Part shown: positions 1 to 8,543 of the stretch, in pieces
Layout of the letters: every line of letters begins with the position of its first letter
How positions within the stretch are numbered: position 1 is the stretch's first letter
DNA from: Streptomyces diastatochromogenes
GTDB taxonomy: Bacteria; Actinomycetota; Actinomycetes; Streptomycetales; Streptomycetaceae
Reading direction: 5' to 3'
NCBI GenBank assembly: GCA_026913215.1
Contig: JAPTYK010000007.1
Span: 1-64,000, forward strand
DNA length: 64,000 nucleotides
The notes under the pieces: model-generated
Database searches by the model: none
The model's input: only the letters and a program-made list of their open reading frames with translations
Told to the model about the DNA's origin: nothing
Translations under genes and position numbers: made by a program

Positions 1-2
1 AG

Positions 3-1019
3 GACCGCACCCGTCCCACCGTTGTCGTAGTAGGCCTCGGCGGCACCATCGCCATGATGCCCTCCGACCATGACGGAGCCGCTCGCCCCACCCTGAGCGC
101 GAAGGACCTGCTCGCCGCGGTACCCCAACTGGACGGCACGGACGTCGACATCCAGACGCTGTCCTTCGCGAGCAACCCCGGCGCCTCGTTGACGCTGGAC
201 GACATCGACCGCCTCGCCAGCCAGCTCCGGGCGATGGCCGGCGAAGGCGCTGTCGACGGCATCGTCGTCACCCAGGGAACCGACACCCTGGAGGAGACCG
301 CCTACCTGCTGAGCCTGCTGTACGCGGAGCAGGCCCCGCTCGTCATCACCGGAGCCATGCGCGCCCCGCACCTGGCCGGCGCCGACGGACCGGCCAACCT
401 GCTCGCCGCCGTCACCGTCGCGGCCAGCCCTGATGCACGCGGTCTGGGCGTTCTCGTGGTCTTCAACGACGAGGTCTTCGACCCCGCGCGTGTCCGCAAG
501 GCGCACAGCACCAGCACCAGCGCGTTCACCGCCCCCGATACCGGCGCTCTCGGCGTCGTCGCGGAAGGCGCCCTCCGCCTGCTCGCCGTCCCCGCGCACA
601 AGCCCCGTCCCCTCACCACGCCTCTCGACAGGAAGGCTCGTGTCGCCCTGTACCCCGCCACCCTCGGCGACGACGGCACTCTCCTGGAGGTGCTGCTGAA
701 CCAGGTCGACGGCATGGTCATCGCCGGGTTCGGAGTCGGCCACGTCCCCGAGACCTGGGTTCCCGTCCTCGCGAAGGCGGCCCAGCGCATCCCGGTCGTC
801 CTCGCCTCCCGTACCGGAGCCGGCACCACCCTCACGCGCGCGTACGGGTTCGACGGCTCGGAGAAGGACCTGCTCTCCCGCGGTCTCATCGGCGCCGGAC
901 ACCTCGACCCATACAAGGCCCGCCACCTCCTGACACTCCTGCTGCGCAGCGGCGCCGACAACGACACGATCCGCGCGACGTTCGCTCCCGCCGGAACGAC
1001 CGCGGAAGGACGAGGCTGA
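3..1019 (+). CDS. Type I L-asparaginase family protein, 5' end cut by window
   Basis: Asparaginase/glutaminase-type amidohydrolase, expected to hydrolyse L-asparagine (or a related amide) in the cytoplasm. The open frame runs in from the window edge: codons from base 3 already give VVVVGLGGTIAM, matching the first asparaginase threonine motif (GGTI), so the ATG at 54 is internal. The second motif is TQGTDTLEETAY (bases near 270-300), with the Thr-Asp pair kept, but the position usually held by His in HGTDT is Gln. The last third contains the C-terminal dimer-contact domain (GFGVGHVPETW, ASRTGAGTTL). The visible part is 338 residues, close to the family's usual 320-340, so only a few residues are missing. 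Its stop overlaps the next start by one base (TGATG), indicating translational coupling. Confidence 0.88.
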   Translation, partial: DRTRPTVVVVGLGGTIAMMPSDHDGAARPTLSAKDLLAAVPQLDGTDVDIQTLSFASNPGASLTLDDIDRLASQLRAMAGEGAVDGIVVTQGTDTLEETAYLLSLLYAEQAPLVITGAMRAPHLAGADGPANLLAAVTVAASPDARGLGVLVVFNDEVFDPARVRKAHSTSTSAFTAPDTGALGVVAEGALRLLAVPAHKPRPLTTPLDRKARVALYPATLGDDGTLLEVLLNQVDGMVIAGFGVGHVPETWVPVLAKAAQRIPVVLASRTGAGTTLTRAYGFDGSEKDLLSRGLIGAGHLDPYKARHLLTLLLRSGADNDTIRATFAPAGTTAEGRG

Positions 1020-1477
1020 TGCGAGCCACCGAACTGACGATGGGGCGCTCCTTCGCGCTGGCCTTCGACGACGGCGACGACTTCGTCAAGGAGCTCACCG
1101 ACTTCTGCGCGGAGCAGGGCATCCGGCAGGCGATCATCCCGATGTTCCTCGGCGGCTTCCGTCGGGTGGGCCTGGTGGGGGCAGCCGGCCCACTGCAGGA
1201 CCCGGAAGCGCCCGTGTGGGACGAGACCGTCCTGGAGACGGTAGAGGCCGTGGGCGCCGGAACCCTCGCCTTGAGCCCGGATACCGACTCCCTGGCCCCT
1301 CACCTGCACGTCGCGGTCGGACGCAAAGACCTCAAGGCCGCCGGCAGCGTGTCCCACCTGCTCTGGGCGGAGGTCCAGTTCATCCAGGAGCTGGCCTTGC
1401 AGGAGGTCATCGCACCATCGATGCTGCGACCCCGGTGCGGGCCGCACAGCGTCCCTACCCTCACATTCGCCCCGTAG
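1019..1477 (+). CDS. PPC/DUF296 domain protein
   Basis: A 152-residue protein that is nearly all one PPC (plants and prokaryotes conserved, DUF296) domain. It opens with GRSFALAFDDGDDFVKEL, continues with a small-residue beta region (PMFLGGFRRVGLVG) and has the PHLHVAV signature near residue 95. Bacterial PPC proteins form compact trimers, often with a metal-binding His cluster, and their biochemical role is mostly unknown. The start ATG overlaps the asparaginase stop by one base, so the two are surely co-translated. Function beyond the fold cannot be assigned. Confidence 0.75.
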   Translation: MRATELTMGRSFALAFDDGDDFVKELTDFCAEQGIRQAIIPMFLGGFRRVGLVGAAGPLQDPEAPVWDETVLETVEAVGAGTLALSPDTDSLAPHLHVAVGRKDLKAAGSVSHLLWAEVQFIQELALQEVIAPSMLRPRCGPHSVPTLTFAP

Positions 1478-1534
1478 CCGCCGCCGTCCTGCTGATCGTT
1501 TCGGCATCAGGGTCACAGGCGGCGGAAGCTGCGC

Positions 1535-1560
1535 GTCGTCTCCAGCCTCGCGGAGGCGAC
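1535..1560. terminator. Hairpin between convergent genes
   Basis: GTCGTCTCC (1535-1543) pairs with GGAGGCGAC (1552-1560) across an 8-base loop, with one T-G pair. It lies in the 105-bp gap between the PPC gene stop (1477) and the stop of the convergent gene (1583). It is a plausible bidirectional terminator although no T-run follows. Confidence 0.4.
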
Positions 1561-1582
1561 GTTGCGGCAAGGGCGCGACACG

Positions 1583-3786
1583 TCATTTGCCCCGGGTGAG
1601 CTGATCTGGTTCTGGCTGCGGTAGGGGCCAGTAGTAGCGGTCGCGTCCGCCGCCGAGCCCCGCGAGCAGGACGTCCTCAGGCATCTGGAGCACAGGGGCG
1701 CAGCGTACGAGTTGAGCCGGTGAGATGGGGCCGCTTCCATCGAGCCAGGAGGCGATCAGGGGCTCGGGCAGGATCGCGCCGGCGGCAAGGTCAGCGCAGG
1801 TGAGCTTGTGTGCGGTTAGCTGGTGGCGCAGCGTTCCTCGGGTCGTGTCCGGGTGGGCGAGTTCGTTCAGTGCGGCGGTGATCCGCGCTGCAAGCTGCGG
1901 ATCAGGCGTGGGCCGTGCGGGCTCGAGGCGCGCCATGTATGAGGGGACTGGGGCGGCGAGGTGGCGCAGAACGTAGGCGGCGCAGTCGTCGAGGAGCTTG
2001 AGAGACCAGGTCCGGGCATGTGGCTCGTTCTGGTCCGCATGAAGCCGCCAGGTGTGGCTCCGTCCGGTGAGGCAGAAGTCGCGGTCGACCAGGAGTTGTC
2101 CGGCGTGGACGGCTTCTGCGCGGTCGTGGCGTGGCCACACGTGCTTGAGATCGAGGCCGGGGGTGTCCAGGAGGAGGGTGAGGAGCCGGTCGATGCTGCG
2201 TGCCATGTTGATCGCGCATGCTTCGTCGAAGAAGCGGCGCTGGGCCAGGCCCACGAGAGTCTCGAACTCGTCACGCAACTGCGGTGCGATCGCAGGCGGT
2301 TCGGAGGGATCGCCGGTCAGGGCGGGGGTGCTGGCGAAGAAGACGTCGGGGTCGGCGGTGGACAGGTGGTGTAGGACGTTCGGGTTGTAGCCGCGGGCCG
2401 CGTCGCGCGGACGCAGGTTCCCGAAGGTGACGAACCAGGCGTTGGGGCGCAGATCTCCGGTGCCCAGTTGCTGGCTGGCCGGGTGTTCCGGGTCGGCCGC
2501 GACGTGCGCGAGGTCCTGGTCGTAGTGGAACAGGACGTCTTCGTCCTGCAGGAAAGCCTCACGCCAGAGGCTGAACGCCCGGTGCCGGGCGGTGAAATGC
2601 TCGGCGGTGGGAAGTCCGTAGTTCTCGGCGTAGTCCGCGTCGTCGAGGTATTCGAGCATCTCTTCGGCTTCGCGCAGCATGAGATGGAAGGCAAGTTCCT
2701 CGGCGGTGCAGCGGGGAAGCGGGGCCCGGCCGGCGCGCAGATCGTCGGCGAGGTCGGTGACCGCGCGGACCATGGCGAGGCGCCAGGCGGCTCCTTGCCC
2801 GTCGCAGATGGGCGGGAGCTTCAGCAAGAAGGACTCGTCGTACCCCCAGTCGTCCTCGTCGGGACGCTCCACGACGCGATCGCCGTACTGCAGAAGATCG
2901 TGCCAGCCGGCCTCGGCGACGTTGGTGGCCGCAGCCTCAAGGAGCGCGGCCGCGAGCGGGGTGAGGACTTCGGCGAGTTCCTCGTACTCGTTCTGGCCTT
3001 CGTAGGCGGACCATGCCGTACTCAGCGAGCCGAGCCGCATGATGGCGGCCGCGCGGTCGACGGTGAGCGGGCCCTCGGGGGCCAGGGGTCCGCCGTCGAG
3101 GTGAGCCTGCGCCCAAGCAGGGTGTCCGCGCTGCGGGTCGCGGGGGGTGGTGATGGAGTACGGCGAGAACCAGTGATCCGGCCCGTCCCAGCCTCCCTCG
3201 GGCTCGGGCACGTCCTCAAGGTCGTCGTCCCCCTCGTCCTCAGCGGCAGCGGGCAGGGCCTCGGGGATGGAGTACTTCGCACCGTCAATGAGCAGCCGCC
3301 AGGCTTCCTCCCAGTACGGCGGCCGGTACGAGGTCTGCTTGTAGTCCTCCGGCACAGGGACGCCCAAGAAGCGCAGTTCGTCGTCCGAAGCCGCGCAGAC
3401 GCGTGACGCCAGGGTGAGCATCTGGCCAAGGGCCCAGTCCTCGGCGGCGCAGCGCGGCAGGGACGCCCTTCCAGCGGTCAGGTCCTCGGCCAGGTCGTAG
3501 AAGGCGCGGGCGGCCCGGGCGCGGAAGTCACGGTCGCGGTCGTCGCAGGACTCCGGCATCTGGTGCAGAACGGCCCCGGCGGCCCCGGGGCCGTGCGGTC
3601 GAACGGCCGGTCGCCGTAGGACACGGCGTCCCGGTAGGCGAGAGTCGCGAGCATCCGACCGGCGGCGTTCAGAAGACCGCGCGCGAACGCGGGCAGGAGC
3701 CTGTCCAGATCGTCCTCGGGAATCTCGTAAGCCAGAGCGTCCTCGGTGTAGCCGCCGAACGCATCCGGTTCCGCAGTACTGCTCAT
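1583..3786 (-). CDS. Repeat-containing protein of unknown function (frameshifted)
   Basis: I do not recognise a family. Two frames must be joined: residues from the ATG at 3786 (SSTAEPDAFGGYTEDALAY) run to about 3590, and the rest is in the adjacent frame ending at 1583. The join is supported by internal homology: the first frame ends LATLAYRDAVSYGDR and the second starts RAARAFYDLAEDLTAGRASLPRC, and the same two blocks recur contiguously later in the protein (AEAGWHDLLQYGDR, then VTDLADDLRAGRAPLPRC). One missing base in the GC run near 3580-3600 would repair it. The unit, with its Trp-Phe and PRDxxRG segments, is therefore present twice. The C-terminal 90 residues (HKLTCADLAAGAILP, PLIASWLDGSG) look like a Cro/C1-type helix-turn-helix. 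A relative is encoded divergently at 4125-5588. Confidence 0.6.
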
Positions 3787-4124
3787 CGTTCCTCTCCGCC
3801 TGTCGCCCGCCGGCCGGTGGACGGCGACCGGCTCAGTCTCCCACGCACTCAGGGGCGGGACTTCCCTCCCGCGGCCTGCTGGCGCGGGTCCGGGAGAGTT
3901 CCCGCGTTTCGGCCCGCGCGGCCTTGGCCTGGTGCTACCTTGCGTTCAGATCCGATCCGGGTGGCTGGCCGTACCAGCCGCACCAGTCGTGGCCTTCACC
4001 AAGTCGATGTATCCGCGGCACGCATATTGCGGTGTGCTGCCTGTCATCGTGTCCACGGCGCCGGTCGGTGCGCGCCCCTGCGGCGCTGTCTGCTCCGGTC
4101 GCCTCGTCCTCTCTGGAGCCGGAC
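3787..4124. promoter_or_regulatory. 338-bp divergent intergenic region
   Basis: This gap separates two divergently read related genes and must hold both promoters. I see no convincing -35/-10 pair. A Shine-Dalgarno-like TGGAG sits about 8 bases before the GTG at 4125. An in-frame ATG at 3924 also exists, but the stretch 3924-4124 translates to low-complexity, basic sequence unlike the rest of the protein. Confidence 0.35.
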
Positions 4125-5588
4125 GTGTCTGATCGTTCCACCACCGCCGATACGCGTGAGCTGGCGGTTTTGCGTGACTTCTACTGCGAGCACACCGCCA
4201 GCAAGAGCCGGGTGATGGCCCTGGTCGCCCATGCGGACGGGCCGCCCTCGCTGAAAGCCGTACTGACCTGCCGCGACGTGGACCATGCCCAGCAGGCCGC
4301 CGAGATCCTCAAAGGTGTCCTCGCCTGTGGTTCTCCCGTCGCTCCCGAGATCATGAGCCAGGCGGACGCTCTCGCCCTGGAGCTCCCCGATGCCGTGCTC
4401 GCCTCTTTCCGCGAGGCCATCGACGCCGCGCGGACCGGGGGCTGGCTCGTCGAGGAGGACCAGCTGTCGTGGTGGCCCGACGAAGAGACCCGGGCCGCGC
4501 TCAACGCCTGGCGTACCCGCATCGATGACAACAACCTGGAGCGCCTTGAGGCGCCGGTGATCCGCCGGGTCCACTTCACCGAGTACCTGTTGACCGACCC
4601 GGTGGCCTTCTACAACTCCGCCACCAGCATGGGATGGCAGCCCGCGGGACCGTTCGCGCAGCACGGTCTCGGCGACCCGCTGCATCTGATGCAGGCCGCA
4701 CACAGCCTCACCGCCCCCGACCTCGATCTGCCGGGCGCCCAGGTCATCAGCGGGGGCAGCACGATGAAGGTCCTCGACTCCGAGCAGGGTGACGAACTCG
4801 CCGACTGGAGCACGGAGGGCTTCACCGCAGACTTCGGACCAGGCTGGCGCCTGGAAGAAGCTCCCAACGGGCCCGGGATGGGCGAGAAGGAATGGGAACG
4901 AGTCTGCCCGCTGCCCGACTTCGCATCCCTGTTTCCACTGCAACGTGCCTCGGACGCATGGCAGTTCACACCGCGTGCCGCGTACGTCCTCCACATGGCG
5001 TTGTCCGTGATCGGCGACGAGGGTCACGACGCCGCCGACTTCTTCGGTGACCAGGTGCTGCGGCAGGAGCACGAGTGCTACTCCTCCATCTACACCGAGC
5101 TGCCTGAATCCACCTGGGCACAGGGGTATGCCTGGCGGCGGGACTTCGCTCGCGCCGCACACGACCTGGCCAAGGACATCGAGGCCGGCCGGCGGCCGAG
5201 CCCGCGCTGCGCCGCCGAGCGCGTGGCCCTTGACTGCGCCCTCGACGACGCCCGCGGTCAGGCCGCGGTGGTCACGGGCACGGCGGCCAGCTACGACCGG
5301 CTCCCCCGGCACCGTGACGACGACTGGGAACTGGTCGAGGATGCCCTCTTGGACGGCGGTGAGCCCAGCGGCGATGGTCTGGCACCCTTGTGGAACACTC
5401 CGCCCGAGCAGTGGTTCATCCCCTTGCCCGGGACCGAGCCGCGTGACGCGGGCCGCGGCTACCCACAGCACTGGACACGGACCAGTGCAGCCAAGAATAG
5501 GGCTCTTGAACAGGATCAGCGGCGCGCGCAGCGGTCTCCGTCAGCTCCATCGTCGTGGCCCTTGCAGGCTGACATAGCAGGCCTATAG
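4125..5588 (+). CDS. Unknown protein sharing a repeat with the divergent gene
   Basis: Unknown family, 487 residues from a GTG preceded by TGGAG. The C-terminal part contains DLAKDIEAGRRPSPRCAAE, followed by a Trp-rich linker, EQWFIPLPG and PRDAGRGYPQHW. This is clearly the unit found twice in the protein encoded on the opposite strand at 1583-3786 (DLADDLRAGRAPLPRCTAE, NAWFVTFG, PRDAARGYNPNV). The N-terminal half (TRELAVLRDFYCEHTASKS) has no counterpart there. No signal peptide or membrane segment is visible, so it is probably cytoplasmic. The last 40 residues after the unit are low complexity and run antisense into the regulator reading frame at 5416-6174; one of the two C-termini is probably misread because of a local base error. 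Confidence 0.6.
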   Translation: MSDRSTTADTRELAVLRDFYCEHTASKSRVMALVAHADGPPSLKAVLTCRDVDHAQQAAEILKGVLACGSPVAPEIMSQADALALELPDAVLASFREAIDAARTGGWLVEEDQLSWWPDEETRAALNAWRTRIDDNNLERLEAPVIRRVHFTEYLLTDPVAFYNSATSMGWQPAGPFAQHGLGDPLHLMQAAHSLTAPDLDLPGAQVISGGSTMKVLDSEQGDELADWSTEGFTADFGPGWRLEEAPNGPGMGEKEWERVCPLPDFASLFPLQRASDAWQFTPRAAYVLHMALSVIGDEGHDAADFFGDQVLRQEHECYSSIYTELPESTWAQGYAWRRDFARAAHDLAKDIEAGRRPSPRCAAERVALDCALDDARGQAAVVTGTAASYDRLPRHRDDDWELVEDALLDGGEPSGDGLAPLWNTPPEQWFIPLPGTEPRDAGRGYPQHWTRTSAAKNRALEQDQRRAQRSPSAPSSWPLQADIAGL

Positions 5589-6174
5589 CACGTCCTTCCG
5601 CTGAGGGAGTGTGCGTGTGCTGGCGTTCAGGCGACAGGACCGGCGCTCTGTGATCTGGCACTACAGTCTCCGTTCGCTGACCTGTCAGCGAATGCCGCGC
5701 ACGGGCACCAGCTCTGGTGCCCGTACCGAGGAACCCCCAGGCGTGGCCGAGGCCGACCAGGTGCGTGTCGTTGGCGGCCCCGGCCTTGTCGACGAGTTCG
5801 GCAATCACGGGGCGGACATCGGCGGGGGCGATCCCGGCGGCCTTGGCGATGTCGTGGGTCTCCGCGTTCTCGGCGAGCGCGCGCAGCAGCCGCAGGTCCC
5901 ATTCGGTGAAGTCGGGGATGCGCTCGGGTGCCGGCGGCGGAGGGATCTGCCCGCTGGCCAGTACGGCGTGTGCGCGGGCGGGCCGGCCGCTGCGGCTGGT
6001 GATGCCGTACTTCTTGCCGATGGCGACGATGTGGCCGGTGAACGTCGTGGTGCTGATGCCAAGGGCCTGGGCGCCCTCGGCGTTCGACGCACCGGCGACC
6101 AGGTGCTCGGCAGCCCGCTTCTCGGCCGGGGTGAGCTGCGCGAGTGCTGGGGCGGTGCGGATCTTCACGGGCAT
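5416..6174 (-). CDS. LuxR-type helix-turn-helix regulator
   Basis: DNA-binding regulator at the 3' end of the diterpene operon. Residues 12-75 (LTPAEKRAAEHLVAGASN, ALGISTTTFTGHI) match the LuxR/GerE four-helix HTH. Residues 85-140 (WDLRLLRALAENAETHDIA, AGIAPADVRPVIAELVDKAG) look like a second, related DNA-binding block. There is no receiver or sensor domain. It starts 39 bp after the terpene synthase stop on the same strand, so it is probably cotranscribed and a candidate pathway regulator. I see no good ribosome binding site. The frame stays open to 5416, but the real stop may be near 5627 if one G is missing from the G-run around 5733; the last third of the translation is low complexity. 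Two perfect palindromes lie in this 3' part. Confidence 0.65.
   Translation of the reverse strand: MPVKIRTAPALAQLTPAEKRAAEHLVAGASNAEGAQALGISTTTFTGHIVAIGKKYGITSRSGRPARAHAVLASGQIPPPPAPERIPDFTEWDLRLLRALAENAETHDIAKAAGIAPADVRPVIAELVDKAGAANDTHLVGLGHAWGFLGTGTRAGARARHSLTGQRTETVVPDHRAPVLSPERQHTHTPSAEGRAIGLLCQPARATTMELTETAARAADPVQEPYSWLHWSVSSAVGSRGPRHAARSRARG
5673..5692. promoter_or_regulatory. Perfect 8-bp-arm palindrome, possible operator
   Basis: TTCGCTGA (5673-5680), loop CCTG, TCAGCGAA (5685-5692). The flanks continue the dyad almost completely for 24 bp. It lies close to the 3' ends of two convergent genes, 8 bp from a second, longer hairpin, so it could be part of a terminator or a binding site. 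Confidence 0.45.
5701..5724. terminator. Strong 11-bp hairpin with 2-base loop
   Basis: ACGGGCACCAG (5701-5711) pairs perfectly with CTGGTGCCCGT (5714-5724). It stands between the stop of the plus-strand gene (5588) and the conserved part of the minus-strand regulator, as expected for a bidirectional, T-run-free actinobacterial terminator. Confidence 0.55.
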
Positions 6175-6213
6175 GGGAGGGAGGTCTTTCGGTGGTGAGG
6201 TGAGTACCCCGGC

Positions 6214-7185
6214 TCAGGTCACGGGGGTGGTGTATCGGTCGTGGCTGATGTGCCAGATGAACGCGTGGACGATGTGTTTCAGGGCCTGGGCGTGGCGCGT
6301 GAGCGGCGAGGAAGCGTCGGCGGATAGCTCGTCGATCAGAGCGCGGGCGAGCGCGGCCTGCTCTTCGCACATCCGGGCGGCGACGGTGAAGGCCTCGGGG
6401 AGCGGAAGGTGGCGCTCGTGCATGAGCAGTGTCGGAAGGCTCAACGGTGAGACGGGGCTTCGGCTCGCCTCCCGTGAGTAGGAGGCGAGGTCGTTGACCC
6501 AGCCGACCAGGCACGCGACCGCGGTCTCCCCTCGGTCCACCAGGGGCGGAATGCCTTGTCGGTCGGGCAATTCGTAGGAGAGCACGATCGGCGTGAGGGC
6601 GATGATGGTGTGGGCGAAGACGGTGAGGGGCCGCATCGTGCAGTAGGTGTGCAGGCGGACACGGCTGGGGTCGGCGAGGTGCTGGGCCTCCCAGAGAATC
6701 CCGACAAGGTTGCCACGAAGGTGTCCGGTGAGGTCGAGGTACTGGCTGGGGGTGGCCCTTTCCCCGAGGCGGTTGAGGAGGTGGCACAGTGCTGTTGTGA
6801 ACGGGCCTGGCCGTGCTGTGGGGGTGTTACCGGTCAGGACTCCGGTCAGCTCGTCGATGTGGCCGGCCAGGGCTGCGGGGTCGGTCGCGGCGGTGACCTC
6901 GCCGTAGGTGTCGTCGAAGGCCACGAGCCACAGGAAGAGCTCGGCCGCGAGCAGCAGGCTGTCGAGATCGGCGGTGGGAAGGGCGCGGGCGATGCCCTGG
7001 CTGGTGATGCCGCACAGGGCACGGAGCTCATCCGCCGGCACGGGGAGGTTTCGTTCGGCGGCCCAGCGCCGGAGGTGTCTGTCCGCGGTGACAGCGTGGG
7101 GGCTGGTCGGGAACGGGCCGGGGAAGGCGACTCCGAGATCCGGCATGGTGAGGGAGACGGGCACGGTGCCGGGGCTGCTGTTCAC
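6214..7185 (-). CDS. Class I terpene synthase
   Basis: Ionises a prenyl diphosphate and cyclises the cation; given its neighbours the substrate is probably the product of the class II cyclase or GGPP. The metal-binding motifs are both present: FDDTYGEV (DDxxxE form of the aspartate-rich motif) and the NSE triad NDLASYSREA. The product is 323 residues, typical for bacterial class I enzymes. The start is taken at GTG 7185 because it overlaps the P450 stop as GTGA, a coupling used throughout this operon; the longer open frame upstream is only the shadow of the P450 gene. The C-terminus (HISHDRYTTPVT) lacks an obvious RY-type motif other than DRY. It could be a diterpene or a sesquiterpene synthase; the operon favours diterpene. 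Confidence 0.85.
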   Translation of the reverse strand: MNSSPGTVPVSLTMPDLGVAFPGPFPTSPHAVTADRHLRRWAAERNLPVPADELRALCGITSQGIARALPTADLDSLLLAAELFLWLVAFDDTYGEVTAATDPAALAGHIDELTGVLTGNTPTARPGPFTTALCHLLNRLGERATPSQYLDLTGHLRGNLVGILWEAQHLADPSRVRLHTYCTMRPLTVFAHTIIALTPIVLSYELPDRQGIPPLVDRGETAVACLVGWVNDLASYSREASRSPVSPLSLPTLLMHERHLPLPEAFTVAARMCEEQAALARALIDELSADASSPLTRHAQALKHIVHAFIWHISHDRYTTPVT

Positions 7186-8543
7186 GCTGCCTCCCGGGCG
7201 GTGGTGGTCTGGCGGGCTTCGGCCCTCATCCGCAGGACGGAGGGGTGGACCGTGATCGCGCCGACCGGCACGGGCCGGATCCCGGGTGCCGGTCGCAGTC
7301 GCCAGCGGGAGGCGATGAGGGCCGTGATGATCGTCATCTCGGTCCAGGCGAAGGCGTCGCCGATACACTGGCGCTTGCCGGCGCCGAACGGGATGAAGGC
7401 GTTCTTCGGCGGCGGGGGCCGGTCCGGCAGCCAGCGGTCGGGGTCGAATCGCAACGGGTCCGGGTAGAGGCCTGGGTCGCGGTGCAGGGTGTAGGGGCTC
7501 CAGACGACGTCGGTGCCGGCGGGCAGGGTGAAGTCGCCGAGCCGGACCGCGTCGGTGGCCTGCCGGGTGACCAGCCAGCCGGGGCTGTACAGGCGGAGGG
7601 TCTCCTGGACGAGAGCGCGGGTGAACGTCAGCCGCGGCAGGTGGTCGGCGGTGAGTTCCTGTCCGGCCAGGACGGTGTCGACCTCGGTGTGGAGTCGGGT
7701 TTCAAGGCCTGGGTGACGGCCGACCTCGAGGAAGAGCCAGGCCATGACGACGGCCGTCGTCTCGGATCCGGCGGCGAGCAGGCCGGTGACTTCGGACAGG
7801 ATCTCGTCGTCCGGGAGCGAGATGCCGCTCTCGTCCCGGGCGTCCAGAAGCATCGAGACGACGTCGTCGTAGTCGTCGGGCCGCGTGCGGTGGTCGGTGA
7901 TGATGGCGGCCACCGCCTGGTGCAGGATGCTGCTGGCGCGGGCGAGACGCCGGTTGTGCCGGGTGGGGAGCCGGTCGAGGAGCGGCAGCGGCAGGAGGGC
8001 GCGCCGGAGGGCCGCCTTGAAGAGGGTGTCCACGCTCGTGAGGATCGCGCGGGCGGCGTGAGGCTCGGGGGTGGCGGAGAACGCGGCGGTCATGACGATT
8101 TTCTGGGCCGTCAGCTGCATCTCGGTCTTCAGGTCGAGCTCGTCGCCCTCGCTCCAGGTGCCGATGGCCGAGGCGGCGGTGTCGCGCATGGTCCGGACGT
8201 AGCCGGTGACCCGCTCGCGGTGGAAGGCGGGCTGCATCAGCCGGCGGCGCGTGAGGTGCCGGGGCCCGTCGGCGACCGGCAGGGCGTCCTTGCCGAAGAG
8301 CTTGAGCTTCTCGAAGAGCAGGCCCTTGGTGAAGTGGCCGGACTGGGCGGTGAGCATCTGGTGGATCAACTCGGGCGAGTTGACCACGGTCACGGCCTTC
8401 GGGCCAAGCGTGATCCGCACGATGGGGCCGCGGGTGCGCAGTTGCTGGAGGAAGGCCAGCCGGTCACGCAGGAGCGGCAGGGCGTGTCCGATGAGCGGGC
8501 GCCGGCCTGGGGCGATCGGCGCGAGTCGGTGGTCGGCTGTCAC
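7182..8543 (-). CDS. Cytochrome P450, terpenoid-type
   Basis: Haem monooxygenase, expected to oxidise the diterpene skeleton. Hallmarks: I-helix AGSETTAVVMAW, K-helix ExxR in ETLRLYSP, and the haem loop FGAGKRQCIGDAFAW with the Cys ligand. Length 453 residues. The N-terminus APGRRPLIGHALPLLRD and the block HFTKGLLFEKLKLFGK recall bacterial P450s of the pentalenene-oxygenase type, which is consistent with a terpene substrate. Start GTG 8543 overlaps the stop of the upstream cyclase gene (GTGA) and the gene's own stop overlaps the terpene synthase start in the same way. The open frame extends much further upstream but only as a shadow of the cyclase gene. Confidence 0.88.
   Translation of the reverse strand: MTADHRLAPIAPGRRPLIGHALPLLRDRLAFLQQLRTRGPIVRITLGPKAVTVVNSPELIHQMLTAQSGHFTKGLLFEKLKLFGKDALPVADGPRHLTRRRLMQPAFHRERVTGYVRTMRDTAASAIGTWSEGDELDLKTEMQLTAQKIVMTAAFSATPEPHAARAILTSVDTLFKAALRRALLPLPLLDRLPTRHNRRLARASSILHQAVAAIITDHRTRPDDYDDVVSMLLDARDESGISLPDDEILSEVTGLLAAGSETTAVVMAWLFLEVGRHPGLETRLHTEVDTVLAGQELTADHLPRLTFTRALVQETLRLYSPGWLVTRQATDAVRLGDFTLPAGTDVVWSPYTLHRDPGLYPDPLRFDPDRWLPDRPPPPKNAFIPFGAGKRQCIGDAFAWTEMTIITALIASRWRLRPAPGIRPVPVGAITVHPSVLRMRAEARQTTTAREAA

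Noticed and set aside
3478..3786. Programmed -1 frameshift in the repeat protein gene
   Set aside because: No canonical slippery heptamer is present, and the same type of lost-base break occurs in about 20 genes of the window, so a sequencing deletion is the simpler explanation.
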